DNA of 64,000 nt, from positions 1-64,000 of the forward strand of contig JAIMBJ010000018.1 in assembly GCA_023511455.1 (NCBI GenBank). Reading direction: 5' to 3'. Shown one piece after another: positions 45,346 to 54,415 of the stretch. The translations under genes were made by a program, and so were the position numbers. Every line of letters starts with the position of its first letter. Positions within the stretch are counted from its first letter, which is position 1. The notes below the pieces were generated by a model. It was not told the DNA's origin. It did no database searches and was given only the letters and a program-made list of their open reading frames with translations. The stretch is from Bacillota bacterium (lineage in GTDB: Bacteria; Armatimonadota; HRBIN16).

Positions 45346-46772
45346 TGGCGCAGGACCTCCTCAGCGATTTTGCCTTGCCGGTACCACTCGCGAATGTCCA
45401 CGAAGTGTCCGGCAATCGCGGCGGCAGCTGCCATCTGCGGGCTGACGAGGTGCGTGCGTCCACCGCGTCCCTGCCTGCCTTCGAAGTTGCGGTTGCTCGT
45501 GGAGGCGGATCGCTCACCCGGCTGCAGGATGTCGGGGTTCATGCCCAGACACATGCTGCACCCCGAATCGCGCCACTCGAAGCCCGCCTCGATGAAAATC
45601 TCGTGCAGTCCTTCCTCCTCCGCCATCTTTTTCACGCGCTGCGAGCCGGGCACCACCATCGCCCGCACGTGCGGCGCCACCTTTTTGCCCTTCACCACTG
45701 CCGCCGCTGCACGCAGGTCGCTCAGGCGTCCGTTCGTGCACGAGCCGATGAACACGCGGTCTATCTTTATCTCCTGAATGGACGTGCCCGGCTTCAGCCC
45801 CATGTATTGCAGGGCGCGTTCCGCCGCCTTTGCCTTCGTTTCGTCGGTGAAGGAAGCAGGGTCGGGGACGCATCCGGTTACGGCGACCACCTGCTCGGGG
45901 CTGGTGCCCCAGGTGACCTGCGGTTCGAGGGTGGAAACATCGAACTGCACCTCGCGGTCAAACCGTGCGTCGGGGTCAGAGGGCAGCGTTTGCCAGTAGG
46001 CGACGGCGCGTTCGAACTGCTTGCCCTGCGGGGCGAAGCGCCTGCCTTCCAGATAGGCGAAGGTGGTTTCGTCCGGGGCGATCATGCCCGCACGTGCGCC
46101 TGCCTCGATAGACATGTTGCATATCGTCAACCGCTCCTCCATACTCAGCGCGCGGATGGCTTCACCCATATACTCAATGACGCAGCCAGTGCCTCCGCCC
46201 GTGCCGATGCGTCCGATGATACTCAGGATAATATCTTTCGCAGTAACGCCCACAGAAAGTTTGCCGTCGAGACGAACCGCCATTGTGCGTGGCTTCATCT
46301 GCGGCAGCGTCTGTGTGGCCAGCACGTGTTCCACCTCCGACGTGCCAATGCCGAACGCCAGCGCGCCAAACGCGCCGTGCGTGGAGGTGTGGCTGTCACC
46401 GCATACAATGGTCAGCCCGGGTAAGGTAATGCCCAGCTCGGGTCCAATGACGTGAACGATGCCGTTATCCTCGCTGGTGAGGTCGAAAAGCGTAATGCCA
46501 AACTCCTCAGCATTGCGCCGCAGGGTTTCAATCTGCTTGCGCGAGATGGGGTCTTCGATGACCAGCCGGTTGTCGGTCGGCACGTTGTGGTCCATGGTGG
46601 CAAAGGTCAAATCGGGACGGCGCACCCGACGTCCCGCCTCGCGCAAGCCATCAAAAGCCTGTGGCGAGGTGACTTCATGCACCAGGTGACGGTCTATGTA
46701 TAACAAAGCAGGACGTCCGGGCTCTTCGTGGACGACGTGCGCGTTCCAGATTTTCTCGAACAGCGTGGGCAT
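45342..46772 (-). CDS. leuC: 3-isopropylmalate dehydratase large subunit
   Basis: 476 residues with the 4Fe-4S ligand cysteines in FIGSCTNGR and [10 protein letters not shown] and the [21 protein letters not shown] signature. Partner of LeuD. AAAGGAGG lies about 10 nt before the ATG, and an extended -10 promoter lies upstream. No leucine leader peptide or T-box was recognised. leuA and leuB are not in the window. Confidence 0.97.
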   Translation of the reverse strand: MPTLFEKIWNAHVVHEEPGRPALLYIDRHLVHEVTSPQAFDGLREAGRRVRRPDLTFATMDHNVPTDNRLVIEDPISRKQIETLRRNAEEFGITLFDLTSEDNGIVHVIGPELGITLPGLTIVCGDSHTSTHGAFGALAFGIGTSEVEHVLATQTLPQMKPRTMAVRLDGKLSVGVTAKDIILSIIGRIGTGGGTGCVIEYMGEAIRALSMEERLTICNMSIEAGARAGMIAPDETTFAYLEGRRFAPQGKQFERAVAYWQTLPSDPDARFDREVQFDVSTLEPQVTWGTSPEQVVAVTGCVPDPASFTDETKAKAAERALQYMGLKPGTSIQEIKIDRVFIGSCTNGRLSDLRAAAAVVKGKKVAPHVRAMVVPGSQRVKKMAEEEGLHEIFIEAGFEWRDSGCSMCLGMNPDILQPGERSASTSNRNFEGRQGRGGRTHLVSPQMAAAAAIAGHFVDIREWYRQGKIAEEVLRQ

Positions 46773-46798
46773 CGTGCAACAACCTCCTTTGGGTTTTT

Positions 46799-46807
46799 AT
46801 TATACCA
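46799..46807 (-). promoter_or_regulatory. Extended -10 promoter of leuCD
   Basis: TGGTATAAT on the minus strand, about 30 nt before the leuC ATG. Confidence 0.65.
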
Positions 46808-46897
46808 CGCCCAACGCATTATGCAGTATTTGTACCTGTTTGCCGCACTACGGCGCGCTTTTTTAGAAAAATCTTACTGAGAATACCCTTCACCCTA

Positions 46898-46926
46898 TTG
46901 ACTCTTTTGGAAACCTTATGTATACT
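46898..46926 (+). promoter_or_regulatory. Sigma-70 promoter of DUF1559 gene 3
   Basis: TTGACT, a 17-bp spacer and TATACT, followed by an untranslated leader of about 108 nt. Confidence 0.8.
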
Positions 46927-46952
46927 AAAAGCACAATACTTAATCGTTTCAT

Positions 46953-46967
46953 AACAGCCGTGTTCGC
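46953..46967. repeat. Left arm of a 15-bp inverted repeat flanking DUF1559 gene 3
   Basis: AACAGCCGTGTTCGC lies in the leader. Its exact reverse complement is at 47842-47856, just after the gene. Confidence 0.85.
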
Positions 46968-47040
46968 GCTCCCTTAGCCGCGTCCTGTAGTGGTAGGGCG
47001 GTGATTTGACAACACCATTTCTATCAGGGAGGTTCGCAAC

Positions 47041-47832
47041 ATGAAACGCACAAGGGCTTTTACCTTAATCGAGCTGCTGGTTGTCATCGCGATTATCGCG
47101 ATACTGGCGGCGATCCTGTTCCCCGTTTTCTCGCAGGCACGCGAGAAGGCTCGGCAGACGCAGTGCCTCTCCAACACCAAGCAAATCGGTTTGGCGTGCA
47201 TGATGTACATTCAGGATTATGACGAAGTCATGCCGCCGGGCTACGATTACCGTCAGGGGGGCGATACCACTGTCTGGTACATGCAGTTGCTCTACCCGTA
47301 TCTCAAGGACCTGAACGAGGGCGGAATTCGCACCTGCCCTTCTGCAACGTATCGCCATGCGTGGGCGTACGCTTACAACGACCTGCTCAACTATAAGTCG
47401 CAGGCAGCGATGCCGCGCCCCGCGGAGACCATCCTGCAGGGCGACACCGGTCAGGTTCCCGAGTGGGCCGGCTATTGCTCCTCCACCTTCTGGAACTGGT
47501 GGACGCCCGAAGTGTGGCAGGATCCTGCCACCGGGCAGATTCCGCCGCCCAACTACTGGGACGACAACCAGGTGAACCCGCAGTCGGTGCTGCTGTGGAG
47601 ACTGCCGGACGGCACTAACATCGATGCTGATGCGCCGAACCCCATCCAGATTTGGAGTGCGGTCGGCAAGGTGGGCAACCTGCGCTTCCGCCACAACATG
47701 ACGGCGAATGTCACGTTTGCCGACGGACATGCCGCCAATGTGAAGCGCACTGCCGGCCCCGGCGCTGGCGGTGCAGGGGGCACCACTGTGAAGCTCTATC
47801 AGTTCCGCTTTGCCCTGCAGAACAGGATGTAA
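47041..47832 (+). CDS. DUF1559-type prepilin-like protein 3
   Basis: 263 residues. [20 protein letters not shown] is a prepilin signal (Ala at -1, Phe+1, Glu+5) with a hydrophobic helix to about residue 29. [38 protein letters not shown] and the C-terminal [11 protein letters not shown] are DUF1559 family marks. GGGAGG lies before the ATG. It has a strong promoter, a long leader and a strong terminator, so it may be well expressed. Presumed surface fibre or pseudopilus subunit; role unknown. Confidence 0.92.
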   Translation: MKRTRAFTLIELLVVIAIIAILAAILFPVFSQAREKARQTQCLSNTKQIGLACMMYIQDYDEVMPPGYDYRQGGDTTVWYMQLLYPYLKDLNEGGIRTCPSATYRHAWAYAYNDLLNYKSQAAMPRPAETILQGDTGQVPEWAGYCSSTFWNWWTPEVWQDPATGQIPPPNYWDDNQVNPQSVLLWRLPDGTNIDADAPNPIQIWSAVGKVGNLRFRHNMTANVTFADGHAANVKRTAGPGAGGAGGTTVKLYQFRFALQNRM

Positions 47833-47841
47833 GGTCTGTCA

Positions 47842-47856
47842 GCGAACACGGCTGTT
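47842..47856. repeat. Right arm of the 15-bp inverted repeat
   Basis: GCGAACACGGCTGTT, exact reverse complement of 46953-46967, lies between the stop codon and the terminator hairpin. Confidence 0.85.
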
Positions 47857-47863
47857 GTGACGG

Positions 47864-47891
47864 ACAGGGGGAGCTTAAAGGCTCCCCCTGT
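47864..47891. terminator. Hairpin terminator between convergent genes
   Basis: ACAGGGGGAGC and GCTCCCCCTGT form a perfect 11-bp stem around TTAAAG. It ends at the stop of the minus-strand gene and probably serves both directions. Confidence 0.75.
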
Positions 47892-49528
47892 TAACGTGTT
47901 TCGAGATCTATCTTTGCCCAGTAGCCCGCTTCCCAGCTCCAGCCGTTTGGCTCGTTCAGTAATTCTATGAGAACGTTCTGCCCTGCGTAACGTGAAAGGT
48001 CTACCGTTACGTCCAGCCAGCCGTTTCGTGCTGTTTTCTCTCCCACCGTTTGCCTCAGCAGTTCCTCGCCGCTTGCCCTCACCACCAGTGTCCAGTCGCC
48101 TCCCGGATGGTGTCCAACCGTCAGCCTGAGTAGAACGTTCCTGTCGGCGGGAATCTCCACCGTACGCGCGATGACACAGGGGGTCTGCCTGTTCAGTGGA
48201 TGGGTCATGAAGACGTTTTTCCTGCCGTTCCATTCAGGGCGCAGCCCGGGGTCCATGTCCTCCCCGCAGTGGTGCAGGCTCCAGCCCGGCGCCCACTCCT
48301 CGAAGCTTTTCGCCAGCGCGTGTGCCCATGGCAACTCGCCGATACGCGCCATCTCGCGCGGTGAGTAGCGGACGCCTGAAGGGGGTTCTGGTACCCACGA
48401 CTGCACCAACCGCGAGGGACGCGGCGGCTTCACGGGGATTTGCCACACTTCCCTGCCGTTTCCATCACGTTCAACCCTGCCTCCATAGCGCACTACCGCC
48501 TGACGCGCCAGTTTGACACAAACATCTATCAGTTTCTCAAAGGTGTAGTCGCTGTGGGCGAAGGAGGCTCTGGTGTCCAGATGCGATTTAAACCGCTCGG
48601 GCAGGCGCGAGTAGCCGATGGTGGTAAACAGGACACCTGCGGCGTTGGAAGGGTTACAATCCGAATCCTGTCCACACCGGGTGGAAATCATAATGGTGCG
48701 CTCGATGTCACCCTGTCCATACAGCAAGCCCATGACAATGTACGCCCCGTTGAGTTTGGCATCGATGTTGAAATCGCCCCAGGTACAGGAAAAACGGCGA
48801 TAATCGGGGTTGCGGTTGTACTTCTGCTCCACCAGCTGCCACGTGCGTTGCCAGTCTTGGGGGTACTGCCGATACCAGCGAAGCACATCACGGACGGCTT
48901 CCGCATACTGACTTCGCGATGGGATACATTGCAACCCTGCTTCTACAATCTTTACCGGCTCCTTTTCGAAGAAAGCAGAGGCGTACATCCCTCCCACGAA
49001 CTGACCGCCGTACACCCCATCGCCGTAATTCATCAACCTGCCGAACACTTCGCCGAGGTCTATCGCCGCCTGCGGGATGCCGGGGGCAATCAGACCGGAG
49101 AAATCCGCCTCTATCTGGTAGTCGATGTCATCGGCATGCGGGTTAAACTGCGGGTGTCCCGAATCGGGCGGGGCAATGCCTCTGCGCAGGTTCTCGCGCC
49201 CCTGCCGGTTGGCGTGCCAGAGCGGGTAGCGACTGTTCGCGAAGTCGATACCTGCCTGACGGATGTTCACGCCGAGACCATACCGTTCCAGCGTGCGCAG
49301 AAAGGTCATCTCCACGTACAGGTCGTCCTGCCAGAACTGGTTGACCATCTCGGGGCGCCAGGCAGGTATCTCCTACTCCGGGATGATGGCACCGGTGTAA
49401 CGAAACTCCGTCGGTCCGCCCCAACCGACGCCGACCATCTGCCCAATCCAGCCGGCTTTCATCCGATCCACGTACTCATCGAGGGACAGGCGCAGCCAGC
49501 GTGTGGGCGAACTGAATCGCCTATTCAC
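47891..49528 (-). pseudogene. ADP-ribosylglycohydrolase family gene with an in-frame TAG at codon 52
   Basis: The frame runs from a GTG at 49528, overlapping the stop of the upstream gene as GTGA, through WLRLSLDEYVDRMKAGWIGQ and VGVGWGGPTEFRYTGAIIPE to a TAG (49375-49373). It continues in the same frame as EIPAWRPEMVNQFWQDDLYVEMTFL and 485 more residues from ATG 49348. Family features include NPHADDIDYQIEAD, NYGDGVYGGQFV and MISTRCGQDSDCNPSNAAG, the metal-binding aspartates. A beta-sandwich C-domain follows (about 395-545). These enzymes remove ADP-ribose or act on related sugar substrates. Without readthrough the first conserved helix is lost, and ATG 49348 has no ribosome site. Confidence 0.75.
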
Positions 49529-49842
49529 TGGTTCTCTTTAGCTCCTTCCGAAAGGCTCTGTGCGTCGATCCTGGCTTTCATCTTGCCGTCTACCCCGTAG
49601 AACACCACGCTCTCGGTGTTGATAACCGTACGCAGCCGTCCCTGTCCATCGTAAAGCACCAGCAGGGCATCTTCTCCGGAGGTCTTCAGTTCGGCGCGAA
49701 TCCTGCCGTCTTTGTCTACCAGCTCGATGCGTTGTGTGCGGGTGACTGCGGGTGTGGGTGTTCTGGATTGCGCCCACAGGGTTGCTACCGCCAGCGTCAA
49801 TCCGGCCACCAGCAGCAATAAGGTGTGTGTATTCCTCATCAT
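49525..49842 (-). CDS. Small secreted protein with a repeat-like VDKDGR motif
   Basis: 105 residues. The ATG has AGGAGGG 4 nt before it. A signal peptide (about 1-25, ending LWAQ) precedes beta-hairpin-like repeats: IELVDKDGRIRAEL, LLVLYDGQGRLRTV and VVFYGVDGKMKARI. Three similar strand-turn units with D-x-x-G-R/K suggest a small beta-solenoid or propeller-like fold, from inspection only. It overlaps the glycohydrolase pseudogene and is probably in the same transcript. Function unknown. Confidence 0.65.
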   Translation of the reverse strand: MMRNTHTLLLLVAGLTLAVATLWAQSRTPTPAVTRTQRIELVDKDGRIRAELKTSGEDALLVLYDGQGRLRTVINTESVVFYGVDGKMKARIDAQSLSEGAKENQ

Positions 49843-49954
49843 GGTGCCCTCCTGCCGTTTTTTTCACCATAACACATCCTGCACGGGGAAAGCAAGCGGC
49901 AGGAAAACAGGCGTACGTCGCGAACACTGTTTCGCATCGAGTGGAGGTATAGCC

Positions 49955-52018
49955 ATGCCTCTTACCGCGCAAGTCGTTATGCGAAAAGGCGTGCCCACCT
50001 TGCTGATAAACGGCAAGCCGACACCGCCACTGATGGTATTCGTAAACCTGATGGGGGAGAAGCCGGAGGCAGGTTTGTCCACCATCCGCCGCGCGGCGCA
50101 GGCGGGAATACATCTTGTCTCCTTCGTGGTGCACGCCTTCCCGTGGAATCCACCGCATGAGCCGCCAGACTATCGTCCTTATGAAGAACAGATAGAGGCG
50201 ATATTGAAAGAAAACCCGCGGGCGTTGCTGCTGCCTCGCTTCGGCTTGAGCTACGTGCCCGAATGGTGGGCGAAACAACATCCCGAGGAGATGATGCTCT
50301 ACGACAACGGCGAGCGTGGTTATGTGAGCATGGCGTCGCGGATATGGCGACAGGAGGCAACCGAGCGCTTGCGCCTGCTGGTTCAGCATCTGGAGTCGCG
50401 TTACGGAGACCACATCTTTGGCTATCACCCCTGCGGACAGAACACGGCAGAGTGGTTCTATGACCGTGTGTGGGAAGGGCTGTTGCCCAGCTTCGAAACG
50501 CCAATGCGACACGCCTTCCGCCGCTATCTGCGCGACCCCAATGCCACCGTACCCAGCCCAGAGGAGCGCAAAGCCAGAGGCATCGGTGTGTTTCTGAACC
50601 CTGCCACTCAGCAACGCCTCGTGCAGTTCTGGCGTTTCCAGCAAGAGGTGATGGTGGAGCCGCTCGAAGCGTTTGCCCGCATCATCAAGGAGGAAACGGC
50701 TGGACGCAAGCTGGTAGTGCTTTTCTACGGATACACCTTTGAACTGTCGGGCTTGCCTGGCGGACCGGCGGTATCGGGACACCTTGCGCTGCAACGACTG
50801 CTGAAATGCAAAGACGTGGATATCCTCTGTTCTCCCATCTCCTATTTTGACCGCGAAGCGGGGGGAGCTGGAGGGTTCATGGCACCGGTCGACTCGGTGC
50901 AACTGCACGGCAAACTCTGGCTGAATGAAGATGACACCCGTACTTACCTTTCGAAGCCTGAAGACAACTTCGGCAGAGCCGAAACGCTGGCACATACTCT
51001 GGCGGTGCACCAGCGCAATTTCGCGCACATCGCCGCGAGGGGATCGGCGTGCTGGTGGATGGACCTGATGGGTGCGGGCTGGCTGGACAGCACGGAGATA
51101 TGGGAAAATCTGGCGGGTCTATACAAACTGTATGAGAAGATGCTGCCCAACCGACATCCGTACCAGCCGCAAGTCGCTGTGGTGGTGGATGAAGCCAGCC
51201 TTTATCATCTGGCTTACGGTAATGCAGTAACGCTGCCCTTGCTCTCGCAAATGCGGTATGAACTGTATCGCATCGGCGCACCGCTGGGGTTCTATCTGCT
51301 GAGCGATGTCTGCGCGGGCGCCGCAGGGCACGCCCGAATGTATCTGATGCTCAACGCCTTTGCTCCCACCGAGCCGCAACGCCGTGCTCTGAAAGACCTG
51401 CTGCGCAAGGGCAAGATGGTGGTCTGGTTCTACGCGCCCGGCTTCATCCGGGGCAGTTCCGCCTCCGCCGGGCACATCACCAACCTGACAGGTATCCAGG
51501 TGGTGCAGAAAGAGGAGATTCGGTCGGGTATAGCCCGCACGGAACCAGCCGCAGTGCTGGAGAAAGCAGGGGTGAACCTGGAAGGCCAGGAGGAGTTTGG
51601 TACGAGAGAACCTCTCTCACCCGGGTTTGTGGTGCGGGACGCTTCGGCTCACACACTGGCGACCTTCATCGAGAGCGGTGATGTTGCCGCGGCAATCAAA
51701 CGGACAGGAGAGGGCTGGTCAGTGTACCTGGGCACGCTACGCGCAGGTATCCATCTGCTCCGTGCGCTGGCAGAGAAGGCAGGTGTACACCTGTACAGCG
51801 GACACGCTCTACCGGTAGTGAGTGCGGGGAACGGCATCGTGTCCTTACACGGTACCCAGCAGTCCACACAGGAGACATACATTTCCCTGCCGGATGTTGC
51901 AACCGTATTCGAGCCGATTGCCGGGGAGGTCGTCGAGCAAAACGTGCGGTCGGTGGGCAGGCGGATAGAGAAAGGGCAAACCCGGCTGATACAACTTTTG
52001 CGAGGAGGTTTGAGATGA
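49955..52018 (+). CDS. GH42-like beta-galactosidase-type hydrolase
   Basis: 687 residues from ATG 49955 (GGAGG 7 nt upstream). A barrel begins INGKPTPPLMVFVNLMGEKPEAG. Barrel glutamates likely to be catalytic are in GQNTAEWFYD (about residue 170) and LWLNEDDTRT (about 327), like the acid and nucleophile of clan GH-A. A glutamine-amidotransferase-like domain follows (about 400-550, VAVVVDEASLYHL), as in the trimerisation domain of GH42, then a beta C-domain. No signal peptide, so cytosolic. The stop overlaps the ATG of the dehydrogenase (ATGA). Substrate unknown, a galactoside being only the family default. Confidence 0.75.
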   Translation: MPLTAQVVMRKGVPTLLINGKPTPPLMVFVNLMGEKPEAGLSTIRRAAQAGIHLVSFVVHAFPWNPPHEPPDYRPYEEQIEAILKENPRALLLPRFGLSYVPEWWAKQHPEEMMLYDNGERGYVSMASRIWRQEATERLRLLVQHLESRYGDHIFGYHPCGQNTAEWFYDRVWEGLLPSFETPMRHAFRRYLRDPNATVPSPEERKARGIGVFLNPATQQRLVQFWRFQQEVMVEPLEAFARIIKEETAGRKLVVLFYGYTFELSGLPGGPAVSGHLALQRLLKCKDVDILCSPISYFDREAGGAGGFMAPVDSVQLHGKLWLNEDDTRTYLSKPEDNFGRAETLAHTLAVHQRNFAHIAARGSACWWMDLMGAGWLDSTEIWENLAGLYKLYEKMLPNRHPYQPQVAVVVDEASLYHLAYGNAVTLPLLSQMRYELYRIGAPLGFYLLSDVCAGAAGHARMYLMLNAFAPTEPQRRALKDLLRKGKMVVWFYAPGFIRGSSASAGHITNLTGIQVVQKEEIRSGIARTEPAAVLEKAGVNLEGQEEFGTREPLSPGFVVRDASAHTLATFIESGDVAAAIKRTGEGWSVYLGTLRAGIHLLRALAEKAGVHLYSGHALPVVSAGNGIVSLHGTQQSTQETYISLPDVATVFEPIAGEVVEQNVRSVGRRIEKGQTRLIQLLRGGLR

Positions 52019-52977
52019 AGCGCAAACGTGTGGCAGCGATGCTGGTGGAACCACGGCGATTTGAACTGCGGGAAGAGGAGGTGGAAGTACGCCCGGATCA
52101 GGTATGGGTGCGGGTAGAAGCGTGTGGGGTCTGCCATAGCGAGATGGTATTCTACCTGGGCAAATGGCAGGGCATGCGCTTTCCCCTTGCGATGGGACAC
52201 GAACACGCGGGCGTTATCGAAGAGGTAGGTAGCGACGTGCGGGGATGGAAGGTCGGCGACCGGGTGACCAGTTTGCCCGGTCCCGGCTTCGCTACGCATG
52301 TAGCGACAGACCCTTCACAGATTGCCCGTGTGCCCGACGGGCTGGAGATAGACCATGCACTGGGCGAGCCGTTGCAGTGCGCCGCCCGTTGTGCCCGCTC
52401 GGCGGCTGTCGAGTTCGGCGATAGCGTGTTCCTGATTGGTTGCGGGTTTATGGGCTTGCTCACCATGTGTGGACTGGTAGGCAACGGCGCGGCGGAGATT
52501 ATCGCGGTGGATACCAACCCCCATCGCCTGCAGCTGGCGAAGGAGCTGGGTGCAACGGTGACGTTGAACCCGAAGGAGGTAGATGTGGTCGAAGAGACCC
52601 TGCGCATCACGGAAGGGCGTGGTGTGGAGGTAGCCATTGAAGCCACGGGTAAACCAGAGCCTCTGGAGATAGCCAGCCGCGTGTTGCGTACCCCGCGCCC
52701 CAAGCTGGTGCTTGTCGGGTGGCACAATGTTCCCGCCACTTATAACCTCAGCCATTGGGCGAACGGTGCAGTGGTGCACAATCCGCATCCCGCCTACTCG
52801 CTGAACCCGGAGGAAGACATCCGCCGCGGTTTATGGGCAGCGCAGAAAGGCATCTTCCCGATGGAGAGAATGGTCACGCACCGCTTCGCCCTCAAGGACA
52901 TAGGCAGGGCGTTCGAGATGGCGTTGTCGCAGGAGGATGGCTACATCAAAGGTGTGGTCAAGCCGAACTGGTTGTAG
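52015..52977 (+). CDS. Zinc-dependent MDR-family dehydrogenase
   Basis: 320 residues. Catalytic zinc ligands are Cys37 in ACGVCHSE and His62-Glu63 in GHEHAG. The Rossmann dinucleotide motif is LIGCGFMGLL. The four-cysteine structural-zinc lobe of alcohol dehydrogenase is missing, as in several sugar and polyol dehydrogenases. It is coupled to the upstream hydrolase and followed by a sugar isomerase 66 nt later, so it probably oxidises a sugar or polyol with NAD(P). The substrate is inferred from context only. Confidence 0.88.
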   Translation: MKRKRVAAMLVEPRRFELREEEVEVRPDQVWVRVEACGVCHSEMVFYLGKWQGMRFPLAMGHEHAGVIEEVGSDVRGWKVGDRVTSLPGPGFATHVATDPSQIARVPDGLEIDHALGEPLQCAARCARSAAVEFGDSVFLIGCGFMGLLTMCGLVGNGAAEIIAVDTNPHRLQLAKELGATVTLNPKEVDVVEETLRITEGRGVEVAIEATGKPEPLEIASRVLRTPRPKLVLVGWHNVPATYNLSHWANGAVVHNPHPAYSLNPEEDIRRGLWAAQKGIFPMERMVTHRFALKDIGRAFEMALSQEDGYIKGVVKPNWL

Positions 52978-53043
52978 GGCGCGCCCAAGAAGGGGACGAG
53001 ACAGAGCGCGATCTTCCGGGCGGATAGAAGGAGGGATAGTATC

Positions 53044-53802
53044 GTGCTTCGAGCAGGTGTATGCTCGGTCACCTTTCGCAAGCTGCCGCCGCAAGAGGTG
53101 ATTCGCCTGGCGACGCAGGCTGGTTTGCAGGGCATCGAATGGGGCGGCGATATCCACGTACCCCACGGCGACCTGCAAAAGGCGCGTGAGGTTGCGCGTC
53201 AAACGCGTGAAGCAGGACTGGTGGTCAGCTCCTATGGTTCCTACTACCGCGCCGGGCACGGGGACGAACTGCCCTTTGAAAAGGTGCTGGCAACTGCGCA
53301 AGAGCTGGGCGCACCTGTCATCCGCGTGTGGGCGGGCAAACGGGGCTCGCATGAGGCGTCGCCGGAGTACTGGCAGAAGGTGGTGGAGGACTCGCAACAC
53401 ATCGCGCAAAGTGCGTCGCGCGAGGGGGTCACCATCTGCTATGAGTTTCACGGTAACACACTCACCGATACGGGGGAATCGGCGCGGCGACTGCTGGAAG
53501 CAGTTGCGCATCCCGCCATGCGTACCTACTGGCAACCGAGGGTGGAACAGTCTCTTCTGCCAAACCTGCGCGATTTGCGCAGGCTAATGCCCTGGCTGGT
53601 GAACGTCCATGCCTTCTGGTGGAGCAGTTCGGGCGAGCGTTGCGCGCTGCAGGAAGGCGAGAAGGCGTGGAGCCGTTTCCTTCAGGTCGTCCGCCTATCT
53701 CAGCGAGAACACTGGATACTGCTGGAGTTCGTGCGAGGGGATTCTGCGGAGGCGTTCCTGCAGGATGCACGCACCCTGCAGCGATGGTTAAGCGCGGGAT
53801 AA
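53044..53802 (+). CDS. Sugar phosphate isomerase/epimerase-like TIM-barrel protein
   Basis: 252 residues from a GTG with AAGGAGGG upstream. The AP-endonuclease-2-type barrel has GIEWGGDIHVPHGD, YEFHGNTLTD, VNVHAFWW and ILLEFVRGD, with the metal-binding Glu and His positions of xylose-isomerase-like enzymes. It completes the hydrolase-dehydrogenase-isomerase set. The family covers isomerases, epimerases and dehydratases; the exact reaction is unknown. Confidence 0.85.
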   Translation: MLRAGVCSVTFRKLPPQEVIRLATQAGLQGIEWGGDIHVPHGDLQKAREVARQTREAGLVVSSYGSYYRAGHGDELPFEKVLATAQELGAPVIRVWAGKRGSHEASPEYWQKVVEDSQHIAQSASREGVTICYEFHGNTLTDTGESARRLLEAVAHPAMRTYWQPRVEQSLLPNLRDLRRLMPWLVNVHAFWWSSSGERCALQEGEKAWSRFLQVVRLSQREHWILLEFVRGDSAEAFLQDARTLQRWLSAG

Positions 53803-53880
53803 GGGCTCTACCCAGTGGTTATGTGCAGAGCAGGAAACTTTTTCTACCTGCCAACGTCTACAATAGTGAGGTGATGAGAA

Positions 53881-54405
53881 ATGGCAACGATTGGCGATGT
53901 TCTCGCGGTAGTCGGGATTGTGGTGGCGACGGTAGTCTCCCTGTGGGCATTGGTGATAGCGGTGTCGGTGCTGTTCGGTGAGCGTACGGCGCGTGCTCGC
54001 GAGCGGATCGAACATTGTCCGGGGAAGGTAACCCTGCTGGGTGCTTTCATCGTAGTGGTGCTGGGCATTATCGTTGTAGCCTTACTGAACCAGCCGCATG
54101 GTCTGCTGAAGCTGATAGGATGGATGATTTACCTGCTGCTACTGCTTACAGCGGCAATCGGCTTTAGTGGACTGGCGGCTCTGGTGGCGCAGCGCTTGAA
54201 ACAGCTGGAACCCTCGCTGACCCCCTACGGTGCGCTGTCGCGCGGTGCGTTGTTCTGCGTACTGGCAATGCTGGTACCGCTACTGGGCTGGTTCGTGGTG
54301 GGGCCGCTGATGGGTTTCGCATCGGTGGGCGCTGGAGTGGAAGCTCTGTTCACCCGCTCAGCGGCTTTAGCGCGCTCTCAACCGGCGAACACCACCGTCT
54401 CTTAG
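53881..54405 (+). CDS. Integral membrane protein, function unknown
   Basis: 174 residues. Hydrophobic helices lie at about 6-32, 52-72, 78-105 and 118-150. A ribosome site GAGGTG precedes the ATG. A basic loop (FGERTARARERIEHCPGK) separates helices one and two. No family motif is recognised. It ends 10 bp before the DUF1800 gene and may share its transcript. Confidence 0.6.
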   Translation: MATIGDVLAVVGIVVATVVSLWALVIAVSVLFGERTARARERIEHCPGKVTLLGAFIVVVLGIIVVALLNQPHGLLKLIGWMIYLLLLLTAAIGFSGLAALVAQRLKQLEPSLTPYGALSRGALFCVLAMLVPLLGWFVVGPLMGFASVGAGVEALFTRSAALARSQPANTTVS

Positions 54406-54415
54406 CTGGAAGAAG

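Noticed and set aside
46773-46897. Leucine attenuator or T-box upstream of leuC
   Set aside because: No leucine-rich leader peptide, no T-box sequence and too short a leader from the extended -10 promoter.
46933-47040. A tRNA or riboswitch in the long leader of DUF1559 gene 3
   Set aside because: No cloverleaf or known aptamer could be drawn; only the inverted-repeat arm stands out.
49373-49375. Selenocysteine or pyrrolysine recoding at the TAG of the glycohydrolase
   Set aside because: Pyrrolysine uses TAG, but the position is not a known Pyl site, no pyl genes are seen, and selenocysteine uses TGA. A mutation or error is simpler.
53881-54405. A transporter subunit for the sugar operon
   Set aside because: Only four hydrophobic helices and no transporter motif; left as unknown membrane protein.
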